Origin: Thecaphora thlaspeos
Taxonomy: Eukaryota > Basidiomycota > Ustilaginomycetes > Urocystidales > Glomosporiaceae
DNA length: 64,000 nt
NCBI GenBank assembly: GCA_900291925.1
Contig: UWYS01000009.1
Coordinates: 1 to 64,000 of the forward strand
Reading direction: 5' to 3'
Positions 43,783 through 55,199 of the stretch are shown piece after piece. The translations under genes were made by a program, and so were the position numbers. Under the pieces are notes generated by a model. It saw nothing but the letters and a program-made list of their open reading frames with translations, did not search any database and had not been told where the DNA came from. The stretch's first letter is position 1, and each line of letters opens with the position of its first letter.

Positions 43783-45697
43783 ATGTCCGCCTGCGTCAAG
43801 CCTTTCCACATCCCCGACGCATCCCCGACCCAACTCCAGCCCGTCCTCCTTCGCCTCCTCGAGTGTTCGCGCGAGCTCCTCTCCAGCCTCGCAACAGACT
43901 GCGCCACTGCCATCGCAGACCTTCCTGCAGACGACCGTCCACGATCCTACGAGGGCCTTCTAGACGTAGCACGCTTCTGCGTAGAGGACGAACCAGGATG
44001 GGACACCAGTAAAAGGGCCCTCTTCATCGGCGGCCACCCCAGGATCGGCGCTCCCGTCACCGCCAACACGGCGCAGCTCAGCGAAGAGAGCAGAAAGGAA
44101 CAGCTAAAGGGCGGCCAGATCGACCCCGAGACACTTCAACGTGAGCACCGCGCTCCGCCGCAAGCAGGCCTCTATAGCCTTGCGCCTCCATCTTTCTTTC
44201 CAGCAGTCTTGCGCTGACATTCCCGTGTTGCGTCCTCGTCCTCGTCCTCCCTCATTCCCACCTTCCCCGACAGGCCTCGCCAAGCTTAACGCCCTCTACG
44301 AAGCACGCTATCCGGGCCTCCGCTTCGTCACCTATGTCGCAGGGCGTTCCCGCGCCGCCGTCGCAGACGAGCTCGCCGACAACCTCGGCACCTCCATCGC
44401 CGACCTCGCAGACGCCTCCGACCTACCCTTCGACCAAGTCAAGTCTCAGGAGACGCCCGAGTGGCAGTCTGAGCTCGAGCGCGGCTCTGACGCGCTCTGG
44501 GAGATTGCCGCCGACCGCGCCGCAAAACTGACGGCAGAGGTCGAGTCGCAGGTCGAGTCGCAAGGCAGCAACGATGCTTCACCGCCAGGAATAGCGCCAG
44601 CGGCACCAGCATTCGCCGTCACTGCCGGCGAGCAGAGCATACAAGACGGTCAAGAGGCCGCGAAGACGACGGACGACAAACGAGCACAGGACAGCACAGC
44701 TGCTGCTGCAACGCCAAAGCCGGGTGAGGCAGTCGTCGGCCAGGACGTCCCCTTTCTCTCACTGGCGGCGTTCCGCATGCTCGTTCTCTCGTCACCCGTG
44801 CTCGAGTCGTTCTTCGAATCGGACCTCACGCCCTCGTTCTACCTGGAGCCGCCGGAACGTTCACAGAGCGGCGGGGCCTTTTCCTGGCACACGGCTCCCA
44901 GCCTCCCGGGCGCGCCCCGGGCCGTCCCCGGTGCACCCGCACCCCTCGCGGCCAACCTCAACAAAGAGGCGAGCGCCACCTGGTCAGGCGCAGAAGCGAG
45001 CTACAGCCGCGACGTAACGAGCGGAGCACGCGGCAAGGTGGTGGGCTTCCTCGGTGGACTGTTGGGCGAAGAGGGTAAAGCCAAGATGACGGCGTTCGCC
45101 GATCAAGTGGGTCAGAGACTGCAGACACATACTGTCAGCGGACCCAAACCATCCTTTGGACGCAAAGAGACATTGGACGGCGGAAGAATGGATACGCAAG
45201 AACTGAGAGAAAAGGAAGCGGAGGAACGACGAAAAGTGCAAGAGGAGAGGAAAGGATCGTTGGGAAGTCGACTGGCCAACGCTCTACGTGCCCCTCTCAT
45301 CCCGTCTGCGATCGTCAAACCCACCTCGACAGTCGGAGGTGAGGGTGCACTGGATAGGGGAAGAACGACCAACCGCCCACCACCGATTTCGGCAGAGGAA
45401 AAGGCAAAGAAACGTATGAGTCTGAGAGGAACGGACTTGGCTACTTCCGGACCTATGGCTGCTGCTGAAACGTTGAGAGCTGCTCAGGCAGCTTTAGTGG
45501 AAGAACGACCGGCTTTTGTGATTGATGAAGTTGGTGATAATGGGGAAGAGGAGGGTGAGGAAGAGGAGGAGGAGGAGGAAGAGGAGGGGGACGTAGCAGA
45601 GGAGGCAGAGGAAGAGGGGGAGGGGGAGGTACAGGGTTTGGTAAAGGGGAGAGAGGCGGGTATGGCCAAACGATTGAGAGAGGCTGATCCGCAGTAG
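43783..45697 (+). CDS. OHCU decarboxylase (uric-acid degradation) with a long non-catalytic C-terminal tail
   Basis: Two exons (43783-44140, 44274-45697; GTGAGC to CAG, phase 1) encode 593 residues. The first 220 or so are a recognisable 2-oxo-4-hydroxy-4-carboxy-5-ureidoimidazoline decarboxylase: an N-terminal helical bundle, the catalytic-histidine loop GGHPRIGAPV, LSEESRKEQ, and RLAKLNALYEARYPGLRF. In the family this converts OHCU to (S)-allantoin after uricase, usually in a protein of 170-280 residues. The remaining 370 residues are not part of the known domain. They include a short conserved-looking segment (LSLAAFRMLVLSSPVLESFF), proline/alanine linkers, a charged helix (ELREKEAEERRKVQEERK), and a glutamate-rich run before the end. 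No peroxisomal SKL-type tail is present (ends ADPQ). Fusion or lineage-specific extension; its role is unknown. Confidence 0.85.
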
Positions 45698-46222
45698 AGA
45701 TGGGCGGTGTGAGTGTGATATGTTTTATCGAGCCGCTATGGGTTGGAAGGACGGTGTAGAGCGTACCGATTGATCGGCTCGTCATTGAACCTGGTCTTTA
45801 TCTCTCTGAACCCTTTGGCCCTGAGTGTACGCAACGTCGTCACGATCGACCTTACTACATCATCGGCATGACTTGACCTCGAGAAATATCGCAATATACA
45901 TATTCGACTAAAAAAATGTACATTTTTTCCTTCTCTTCATCAAGGTGCAAGAGTATCGAATGCACGTATCGAATCAAATCTTTCCCTTTGACCCCTATCC
46001 ACCCTCTCCCTCTCCTTCTCCGTCGTCCAATTTCGTCCTCGAAAGCAAAGAAACGATATCTTTCGTCTTTACATCCTCCCTTTTACCCCGTCTCGTCATA
46101 GAAGATGCATCTCGATCAACCGAATTCGAAATCGCCTTCGCCGCCGAAGCGGGATCGTCGACGTGTCTCTCCTGCTGTACCTTTTCCTTCTTGATATAAT
46201 CCAACTGCGACTCATCCTCCCG

Positions 46223-47351
46223 TCACTCGCTCTCAAGACATAAAAACTCCCTCTCTTTCAACGATCTCAACTCGTCCTGCCAACCGAGTTCACTAGCCAA
46301 CAGTGTTATACCGTTATCTGCCTTTCCTTGCCAATATACGTCTCTCGTTCTATGCTTGCCACTGTGTGTGAGTCCGTCGAAATCGAAGCCTGTTTTGTTG
46401 AGGTCGAAGCCCATTCCTCCGTCTCTGGAGTGACTGTAGGACGCAAGTTCGCCTACTCGTTCCAGGTTGATCAGGATGCGTGGACATGAGGAGGGGACAT
46501 GAGGAGGGGACGGAGTCGATTGAGGGAGGCGAAGGGTTGGACCTGTATGATGGGACGAAGGCGGAGGGTGAGGTTGGAGGTCTGAAGAGGGGACAAGAGA
46601 GGGTCTAGGGAGAGGCTTACCTGTAATGACGTCCCGACCACGATGAGCAAGTCGGCCGGGCGGAGGTCCTTGATGCGCCTGAAGAAGAGGTCGGGTAGCC
46701 CTTCGCCAAAGACTGTTCGATTGTCGATCGACCAGCGAGCGAGCAGGCAGGCAACGGGTGCATGGAGCGCAATGTACCGTCAGTTTTTGTCTATCCTTCG
46801 TCCTTCGAGCAGACCTGGATCCGGCGACGCCGCGCCACTCACACACGATATCAGGCTTGACTAGTCCTGGCTTGCCTCGTTTGCGGCAGGTCTTTGCCTC
46901 GCAGCGCGCAATCTCGCCCGCCATAACTTTGCGCCTCATCCAGTCGGGTTCTACGGGCGTGCGACACTTGATGCAGGCTGCCGATGCAAAGGAGCCGTGT
47001 GCCTCGACGATTCGATCGGCGGGTAGGCCAGCGATGCGTTCTAGCGTATCAACTGGTCGTAGCGGCAGCAAGGCGATGGGATTCGACAGGAAGCAAGGAG
47101 AAGCATGTGAGTCAGTCGGACTGCAGTACGACTAGGGTAGCAGCGTAGCGCCTGCTACCGCCTGCTTTGGCCACTCACCATTCTGGGTAAAGACGGTGCC
47201 CAACTTGGTGTGGTCGTGGAGCAACCTAAAGAAGTAATGCGTCAGGCTCTGCTTGAAGTTGCCAGGGTATAGCTCCTTTGCGAGGGTGAAGAAGGGCTGG
47301 GGCTTATCTTGGAAGTAGCCGATGTCGAATATGGCTTCTGGGTAGGGGAGG
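46223..47351 (-). pseudogene. Sirtuin (HST2/SIRT2 type) relic: 5'-truncated and frameshifted
   Basis: Four exon remnants (47351-47179, 47052-46843, 46712-46621, 46542-46223) have good splice sites and matching phases. They encode the second half of a class-I sirtuin: [48 protein letters not shown] with EAHGSF, the zinc cysteines (CIKC and C-x4-C), GEGLPDLFFRRI, LLIVVGTSLQ-VQPFAS, and near the end GFDFDGLTH and ADNGITLLASELGW. The NAD-binding N-terminus (GAGIS and DFRSP motifs) is absent on either strand upstream, where the dehydratase gene begins. In the last exon a 13-bp tandem duplication (46484-46496 and 46497-46509) and an extra base at 46520-46521 put the frame out and cause an early stop. 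Together these indicate a dead gene. Confidence 0.75.
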
Positions 47352-47536
47352 CTATATGGGCCCGCCGCCGTGGCAAAAGAAGCGGTTGTGGTGCGACGGC
47401 GGCGGGGAACTCGACGACGACGACGAGTCTGATGAGGAGGCCGGCATGATAGACGAGGCTGATGAGGAGGACGGCATGATAGGTCTGTATGGAAGCTTGC
47501 GAATCGAGCGGATGGTGCTCCTGGGGATGTCCATAG

Positions 47537-49189
47537 ATGTCCATGTGCAGTGGTGTGCGGAGTGGAAGGGGCCGAGCAAGCGCGTACACGGCGGGACGAG
47601 GTGGAGGCCAGGAAAGCCGAGAGGCACGGGCCACGCGGCTTTGCTGTGGCGGCCGCCGCTTTTTCCGCGCGCTTCAAACGTCGGTCAGAGCGGCGCGCCC
47701 TTCTTCCTCTCTTGCCTCCTTGCCTCCTTCGACATTCGCCCCCTCTCCCATAGCGACACCCTCCTCCTCCTCCTCCTCCTCCTCCTCCTCCTCCTCCTCT
47801 GTTCCCGCATCGGCCCCTTCCGACTCCTCCCATAGTCGCCGTCCCAAGGTACGCCTTGCCTTCAAGGCAGAACACCTACAGCGCGTAGGCGCCTCCAAGT
47901 ACCGCGGCGCTACAAACTCGGTCCTCGTCCACCTCGATGCCCTCAAGGCCGACTTTGTCGCTCACGGCGGCCAGCCGCGAAACTTCGACCCCAGCAAGCT
48001 CGTCTTCATCACCCACTCGAGTGGGAACCACGCTGCAGCCCTTGCGTGTGCCGCCAAGTCGGCAGGTGCCATCGCCGCTGTCGTCATGCCGGAAAAGGCG
48101 CCCCTCCCCAAGCTTCACGCCGTCCAGGGGTACGATGCGCGCATCACTCTCTGCAAGCCCACCCTCCAGGCCAGGGAGGAGACGGCAAGCAAAGTCATGG
48201 AGCAGTACGAGCAGCAGGGTTACACCGTCAGGTTCGTCCACCCGTACGACGAGCCGCTCGTCATCGCGGGACAGGGGACCATGGCGCTCGAGATGCTAGA
48301 CCAGGCGCGCAACCTCGAACAGCGCGGTGACTGCTCGGCCGCCGCCGCGTCCGCCCTATCCGCACCATCTGCATCGTCCCAGGCTCATTCCACTCAGACG
48401 CTACACGGCTCGCGCGGCGTGGAACCAGCTGAGCCCAAGCGAGAGGGTCTATGGCAGCCCAGACGGCCCGACGAGCCAGTCTTTGACATCGTCATCGCAC
48501 CCGTCGGCGGCGGGGGGATGCTCAGCGGCGTCTCGACCGCCATAAAGGGGGGCGACGAGCGGATCGTCGTCATCGGTGCCGAGCCAGAATGTAAGTGTCG
48601 CTAGGACGTCTGCCCAGCCTTGACCTGACCGCCGTCACTGAACTGCCATCACTGAGCTCAACGCCCTGCACGACTCGCCTCCTCTAACCGTTGCCCGCCC
48701 CTCGCAGTGGTCAACGATGCCTTTCACTCCCTGCTAACCAACACCGTCACTCTACCGCCGCAACCGCCCAAGACGGTCTGCGACGGCCTTCTCACCTCGC
48801 TTTCCCCGCTCACCCTCTCGCACATCAGCCAACATGTCGACGCCATCTCGACTGCGCATGAGGAAAACGTCCTGCGGGCGCTCAAGCTACATTGGGAGCG
48901 ACAGAAACAATTCGTCGAGCCGAGCGCTGCCGTCGGGTTGGCGACGATGCTGCAGGGCTTCAACGAGGCTGGATCTAAGGCGAGCAGAGCGAACGAGGGT
49001 GATAGGAGGTGCTGGGGCGTCAAGCAATGGGTCGATGAGATTGTTAGGAGAAGGAGGGAGGAGAAGAAGAGCCAGCGCAAGGGCCAGGAGGAGAAGGAAG
49101 AACAAGAGATCAGGATTGGTATCGTGTGGAGCGGTGGAAACGTAGAGGTGGCCAAGGTGTTGGCTAAGTTTGCAAAGTTTGGCATCTGA
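47537..49189 (+). CDS. Serine/threonine dehydratase or serine racemase-like PLP enzyme (fold type II)
   Basis: Two exons (about 47537-48590, 48708-49189; GTAAGT to GCAG, phase 1) encode about 511 residues if the ATG at 47537 is used. The fold-type II motifs are clear: [19 protein letters not shown] with the lysine that would bind [49 protein letters not shown], and the phosphate loop [11 protein letters not shown]. In the second exon come [14 protein letters not shown] and [12 protein letters not shown]. Substrate (serine, threonine or hydroxyaspartate) cannot be told. The N-terminus is weak: the usual TP-V-x-TS strand is replaced by a poly-serine tract coded by a CTC run (about 47760-47799), and the first 60 residues look non-protein. 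The true start is uncertain. It is head-to-head with the sirtuin relic. Confidence 0.8.
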
Positions 49190-49364
49190 GCACGACCGGG
49201 TCGCGTCCATCGTCTCAGCTAGAACGCAAACCAAGAGTCAAGGGCCTGACGTTGTGGTGTTTCGAGATGCGCCGAGGAACACGCGTAAAAGAGTGCCAGA
49301 TGGTTCATGATTGAACAGCCAACTGTGCTGCAAACGCCCTCGCAACTACATTTCGTACCATGCA

Positions 49365-50069
49365 TCATCGCTTTCCAGCCTTGATATCCTCGAGCGTCTG
49401 CTTCCACGATTCGAAGAGCAGGATCCTGTGCGGACGAATTGCGATGACGAAACCATTGATCAGTTGTTCATCCCTCTCCAAACGCTGTTGGACCGAATGG
49501 GAGCCGGAGGTACTCACCCCTGTTTACCCTTTTCAAAGTCTCCTTCTTTACCCAGGGTATTCTTCTCGGCCTGGAAGAGACCGATGATTTCGTCTATGCT
49601 GCTCTCCAACTTTGTCAGAGCCTCGCGCAGAGCATAGGGGTTTTCGATGGCGTGGAAGATGGTCGATGCTGGTTGATGCGCTTCGCGGGGGTCGGGGTTG
49701 GCTGTGGGTTGCGGTGTCGTATATGGATGGATGGTAAGATGCGATGTCAGTAAAGAAGAGGGGAGAAAAGGTCGAAGTGAAGAGAAGAGAAGAGGCAAGG
49801 AAGGGGTAACGTACGTTCACGAGTGTCTCTTGGGAATGCGCCGGCCGGGTTCTCGGCGGATACGCCGGGACCGCGGAGTTCATTGGTCTGGCCGGGATAT
49901 TTGCTGTCAGGAGGAACGGGATGGGTGGGGACGAAGTGATACGAGAGGGAGGGTTCAAGGTCAAGTCAAGATGACGGCTCAACGATGAAAGACGGAGGAG
50001 GGTTGTGGGGAGGGGGACTTACGCCTCGTTCTGGAATGCAACGTTGGGTGTTCCTTCTTGGTCGGACAT
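49365..50069 (-). CDS. Small hypothetical protein, spliced
   Basis: Not recognised. Start ATG at 50069 (MSDQEGTPNVAFQNE), exon 1 to 50023 with a GTAAGT donor, then exon 2 (49887 to about 49815, AHSQETLVN). Exon 3 starts about 49701 and holds a clear amphipathic helix pair (TIFHAIENPYALREALTKL and IDEIIGLFQAEKNTL). A last exon ends at 49365 with EQLINGFVIAIRPHRILLFE, WKQTLEDIKAGKR and TGA. The joins of exons 2-3 and 3-4 are not certain: the obvious sites give a phase clash, and the last intron would be only about 44 nt. About 140 residues, probably helical, no membrane segment. Convergent with the dehydratase gene, divergent from QNS1. Could be a small subunit of a complex; no function is claimed. 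Confidence 0.5.
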
Positions 50070-50481
50070 GGCTGTGGCGGCAGTTGAGCTGGATGTGTTG
50101 TAGAGGGAGCGTGAGATGAAAGCGTGGTTGGTGGTGGTGTGTAGGAGAGAGAGGGAGGGAGGGATGTCAACTCTGGCGTGCGGTGTGGCCCGTCGTCGTC
50201 GGTCATCGGTCGTCGGCCGTCGCCGATGACGCTCAGCTGCCGATGCTGCTGCGTGGCTGCTGCTGCTTCAGCCTCCACATCGACGGTCACGCACCCGATT
50301 TGTCATCTGTACGCGCATCGCCCGATGCCACCCGACGCAAGAGAAAAGCTCGGACCCGCTGGCTTCTTCCCTTCCTTCCTTGCGACCTCGCCTCTCTTGC
50401 CAGCCAACACCTCGCCTCACCTCGCCTCTGCCACCACATCCACCGTAGCATATCCAGACAGTGCTACTGCGGCTAGCCAAC

Positions 50482-53400
50482 ATGGGCGCACCAATGTAAG
50501 CACGCCCCACTCCCTGCTTCGTCCTGACACCGCAGCTTCGGTGCCGCGCCGCTGACGCTACCTCTGCCTCTGCCTCTCTTGACCCATCCCGCCCTCATGC
50601 CCCGGCGCACAGCACCGTCTCGACGTGTTCACTCAATCAGTGGGCACTCGACTTTGACGGCAACCGCCAACGCATCCTCGAATCCATCGCCCTCGCCAAG
50701 CAAGCTGGCTCCACGCTGCGCGTCGGCCCGGAGCTCGAGATCCCCGGCTACGGCTGCTTCGACCACTTCCTCGAACCCGACACCGTCCTCCACTCCTGGC
50801 AGGTCCTCGCCTCGATCCTCGCCTCCGACGCCACAGACGGTATACTCTGCGATGTAGGCATGCCCGTGCTGCACCGCTCCACGCTCTACAACTGCCGCCT
50901 CCTCCTGTTTGACCGCCGCCTCCTCCACATCAGACCAAAGATGTGGCTCGCAAACGACGGCAATTACAGAGAGATGAGGTACTTTACCCCGTGGTCACGC
51001 AGGGGAGAGACGGACAGCTACACCCTTCCCAGCTTTGTCGAAAAGGTCTGCGGACAGCACCAAGTTCCCTTTGGAGATGCAGTGGTAAAGACCAGGGACA
51101 CCGTCATCGGCGTCGAGCTCTGCGAGGAGCTCTTCACCCCAGATAGGTGAGTCGGCTCGACTGCCGGGTAGATAGGACGACGCAGATACCGACCATGTCC
51201 TTTGCATCCTCTCCCTCCCTCGTCCCTGCCACCCAGTCCTCACATCGCCATGGGCCTCGACGGCGTGGAAGTCTTTACAAACTCGAGTGCCAGCCACCAC
51301 GAGCTGCGCAAGCTCTACACCCGCGTCGAGCTCATCAAGGAGGCCACGCTCAAGGTGAGTGCACGCTATACATGCCCTCGTGTGCACCTTCCGCCGTGTG
51401 TTGATACCTCTGACGTTGCCCTTCTCCCCTCCTTCCCACACCTGCCCTTCGCCGTCACCCCGCACAGCTCGGCGGCATCTACCTCTACGCCAACCAGCAA
51501 GGCTGCGACGGCGACCGCCTCTATTACGACGGCTGCCCACTAATTGCCGTAAACGGGTCGATCGTTGCACAGGGCTCGCAGTTCTCTCTGGACGACGTTC
51601 AGGTCATCAGTGCCACCGTCGACCTCGACGACGTCCGCGCCCATCGCGCCGCAAAGAGCCGCGGCATGCAGGCGGCCATCCAGCACGGCGGGCCAGAGTG
51701 GGGCAACGGCCAGAGCCGCGGGTACCGCCGCATCGCCGCCGACATCGAGATGGGCCGCTTCGACGAGTTCGGCACTAGCACGCCCCGCACGACCGCACAG
51801 AAACTCGTGCTCAAGGCGACGTCGAAACCCATCGAGGTGCACTACCACTCGCCCGAAGAGGAGATTGCGTGAGTGTAGAGCGGTGCTGAGAGGCGGCATC
51901 TAGACGGACGGGAGGCGACCGGCAGCACTGACATCTGATGGCCTCTTCGCTATCCCGCCATGCCCGTGCAGTCTCGGCCCGGCCTGCTGGCTGTGGGACT
52001 ACCTCCGCCGCTCGCGTACGCAGGGCTACTTCATTCCCCTCTCTGGCGGCATCGACTCGTGCGCCACGGCCGTGATCGTATACAGCATGTGCCGCCTCGT
52101 CGTCGAGGCTTGCAAAGAGGCGACCGGCGAGGTTGCCGACCCTGCCGCCGCTCGAGAGGGCGAGAGCAACGGCCCGCGCTTCCTCTCGACGCCGCCTATC
52201 CTCAAGACGCAGACGAGGCTCCAGGTTCTGGGGGACGTCCGCCGCATCGCCAACGAAAAGCAAGGGTCAATCTGGGTGCCGAAGACGCCGCAAGAAGTGG
52301 CCAACAGGATCTTTGTGACGTGCTACATGGGTACGGAGAATTCGAGCGCAGAGACGAGGGAGCGTGCTAGGCAACTGGCGACGGACATCGGATCGTGAGT
52401 CGCCTCGCTTCTCCTCCTTCCTTTGCTCCCTTCCGTATTCGCCTGTTCTTTGTTGTTGGCCATGGCTCCACCGACTCTGGCCCTTCGATCCGTTTGGTGA
52501 TGTCCCGCGACAGATACCACATCGACCTTAATATGGACATTGTCGTGCGCGCCATCCTGGCCCTCTTTACGATGGTGACCAACAAGACGCCGCGCTTCAA
52601 GCTGCACGGCGGCACGGCGGGCGAGAACCTGGCGCTGCAGAACATTCAGGCGCGGCTGCGGATGCTGCTAGCCTACATGTTTGCCCAGCTCGTCCCCTGG
52701 GTTCGCGGCGGATGGGGCGGGCTGCTTGTCCTGGGAAGCGCCAACGTCGACGAGAGGTGCGTTCCTCACTGCGATTTCCCCCGCTGTCGTTGTGAAAAGA
52801 AGGACGAGGGAGACAGAAGACGATGCTGACACGAGTGCCTTTTGTTTTTCTTTCTTTCCTCGCCTGGTGTTGATGGTGGACACAGTCTGCGCGGCTACCT
52901 GACGAAATACGACTGCTCTTCGGCCGACGTCAACCCGATAGGTGGTATCAGCAAGACGGATCTGAAGCGATTCATCGCGTACGCGCGGGATGCCTTTGAG
53001 CTTCCCGTACTGCACGACTTCCTCACTGCCGTCCCTACTGCCGAACTGGAACCGATCACGAAGGAATACGTCCAAGCCGACGAGGTGCGTCGCCCCACCC
53101 GCTTCCTTTTCCTTTCCCCTTCATCCCTTTGCCCCGCGGTCTTTCTCTGACTCTTGCTAACCCTCCTCCTCCCTCGTCTCTGTGCGCGGAAACGGTATGA
53201 CAGGCGGATATGGGCATGACGTACGACGAACTTTCCATCTTTGGTCGACTGCGCAAAGTGGGCAAGTGCGGACCGTTTAGCATGTTTAACAAGTTACTGC
53301 TCGAATGGGGACCTACGATGGAACCGGCGCGTATCGCAGAGAAGGTCAAGTTGTTCTTCTTTGAATACGCCAGGAATAGACACAAGATGACTACGCTGAC

Positions 53401-53795
53401 GCCGAGTTATCATGCGGTGAGTAGAGGCGCGGAGGTGTCGTCGAGAAATTGGAGGGTCTCTCTCTCTCCCTCTCTCTCTGACTTTGGACTTGCTTTGGGA
53501 CGATGGGTCGGACGAACGGAGAAACTAGGAGTCTTACAGTCCCGATGATAATCGTGAGTGGTGCTGCGAAGAATGTCGAGATGTGGGAAACCAAAAAGAA
53601 GGAAGCCGAGTTGTAGCTGACTCTTTTTTATTTCCTGTGGGACACGGTGTTCCTATTCGCATGTGGCGCTACGCTGGAACAGGTTTCGATCTACGACCAT
53701 TCCTCTACCCCTCACGCTTCCCCTTTCAATTCCGCAAGATAGACGACCTAGTCTCGTCGCTCTCATCCACCCATTTTGAAACTAAAACGTCCTAA
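50482..53795 (+). CDS. QNS1: Glutamine-dependent NAD+ synthetase (Qns1)
   Basis: Ten exons: 50482-50495, 50613-51146, 51237-51354, 51468-51868, 51972-52394, 52514-52756, 52886-53084, 53204-53416, 53529-53553 and 53683-53795, all phase-consistent. They encode 760 residues (yeast 714). The N-terminal nitrilase-type glutaminase has the Glu-Lys-Cys triad in [10 protein letters not shown] (about E45), RPKMW (about K113) and GVELCEELF (about C175). The C-terminal synthetase domain has the ATP loop [10 protein letters not shown], then [40 protein letters not shown], and the closing [27 protein letters not shown]. It makes NAD+ from deamido-NAD, with ammonia channelled from glutamine. Exon 1 is only 14 nt and exon 9 only 25 nt. 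The stop codon overlaps the end of the convergent DUF4385 gene. Confidence 0.95.
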
Positions 53796-54637
53796 TCACG
53801 ACATCCTCCTCTTCAACTCTACACTTTTCCACCTCCTCGCTATCCGCCTCTGGTACACGATGCGTATACGTTTGCATAAACTCGCTCTTCATCTGCAGGT
53901 AGACATTGTCATTCTGGACCGCATCGAGGAACGATTTAAAGATGTTGGCACTTTGCACCTTGATTGGATCTTGCGTTTTCAAAGGATGAATTTGTCCTTT
54001 AGTGTGATCGTGTGGGTCGAGGTACTTTTTACCTCGTTTGTGATTAGCGTATCGTCGTGAACGTGTGAATCCCATTTGGAGGAATTTTCGTGCCATATCG
54101 CCTGGTGTGGTGGTGGAGGGTGACGTTAGGTCGTATCAGCCTTTCTCTCCCCTCCCCTCTCTCTCTGTGTCTCTTCTATCTCTTTGCGCGCGAGGGGGGT
54201 GCAAGGTGGGGGGAGGTGGAAGGTGGGGGGAGGTGGAAGGTGGGAGAAGGGGCGAGACTCTTACACCCAACGAAATCACGCTCCTCTTTGTACACCTCAT
54301 AGATCTGCTTGATCTTGTCTGCACTCTGTCTTGCTCTTTCTGGTGTCTTGAAAGTCCAATGAGGGAGTAATTCATCTTTATAAGGACGAACTTGGAAGAC
54401 ACCCTGTTCTCCTACGCCAACACGGTATAGATGTGGGTGGGAAAGAAGTGAGAGGTGGCAAAATGGAAGGTGGTACGGAAAGTTACCGCGGAGAGACGGT
54501 GTGTGAGCGGAGAGTTTGGAAGAGTCGTCGTCGTGGGGCGGCGTCGATGTCGTGCTGGGAGGAAGGGTTGATCGGTTCGAGCGTGGTATCTTGCGAGATT
54601 GTGATCGTGTGACGGGTGACATGGTGGTGGAGATCAT
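53782..54637 (-). CDS. DUF4385 family protein
   Basis: Two exons (54637-54265, 54101-53782; donor GTAAGA, acceptor CAG, phase 1) encode 230 residues. The family signature is clear: HPHLYRVGVGEQGVFQV, PYKDELLPHWTFKTP, then DFVG-CDMARKFLQMGFTRSRRYANHKRG across the splice, and QDPIKVQSANIFKSF. DUF4385 is an uncharacterised small domain known from bacteria, fungi and some large viruses. Its function is unknown. The N-terminus (about 50 residues, S/T/P-rich) is disordered. A second in-frame ATG lies five codons downstream (54622) and could be the start instead. The last 14 bases overlap the end of QNS1 on the other strand. A (GA)n tract (about 54737-54781) lies in the upstream region. Confidence 0.85.
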
Positions 54638-55199
54638 GAACCGTTTACATCGAACGCCGTTGAGGTTGCCTGAAGGTAGGATCAGGTACTTGCCTTTGCA
54701 AAATTGGTGGTAAGGTGACCAAGGAAGGGACGATGCCAGAGAGAGAGAGTGAGAGAGTGAGTGAGAGAGAGAGAGAGAGAGCGGGGAAGCATTTGTGGAG
54801 CGGAGCGGAGCGCATTGCTGACAGCCAGAGAGATGCCGTCGGATCGGACTGATGGTGCCGTCAGACGCTGGCTGACACGCCATGAAAGCGGGTCGACAGG
54901 GTCCAAGGTTCTATGCTTTGTTCGGTCCCTCCCCCTCTGACCCTCGACACTCGAGCAATTGCGCGTACGCCGGGAGAAATGACGCTAAAGGAAGTGGCTG
55001 CCGGGTCGGAAGGAGTGGATTGTGCCTAGACAAGTGCGAGAGCGGAGGATCAGGGACAGGGACGCGAGCATCGGTGCGCAACAAGACTACGGTAGGTCGG
55101 ATGGTGAAAGTCGAGGAATCAGATGACCGCTTCCATAGCCAGATATCCAGTCCCGTGTCTGTCTGTCTTTTCGGCGGCACTCACGTTGCATCGAACCGT

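Noticed and set aside
47356..47835. Plus-strand open frame of 159 codons between the sirtuin relic and the dehydratase
   Set aside because: It is low-complexity (acidic repeats, then a poly-leucine run from the same CTC repeat that gives poly-serine in the dehydratase frame) and overlaps both neighbours. No family features.
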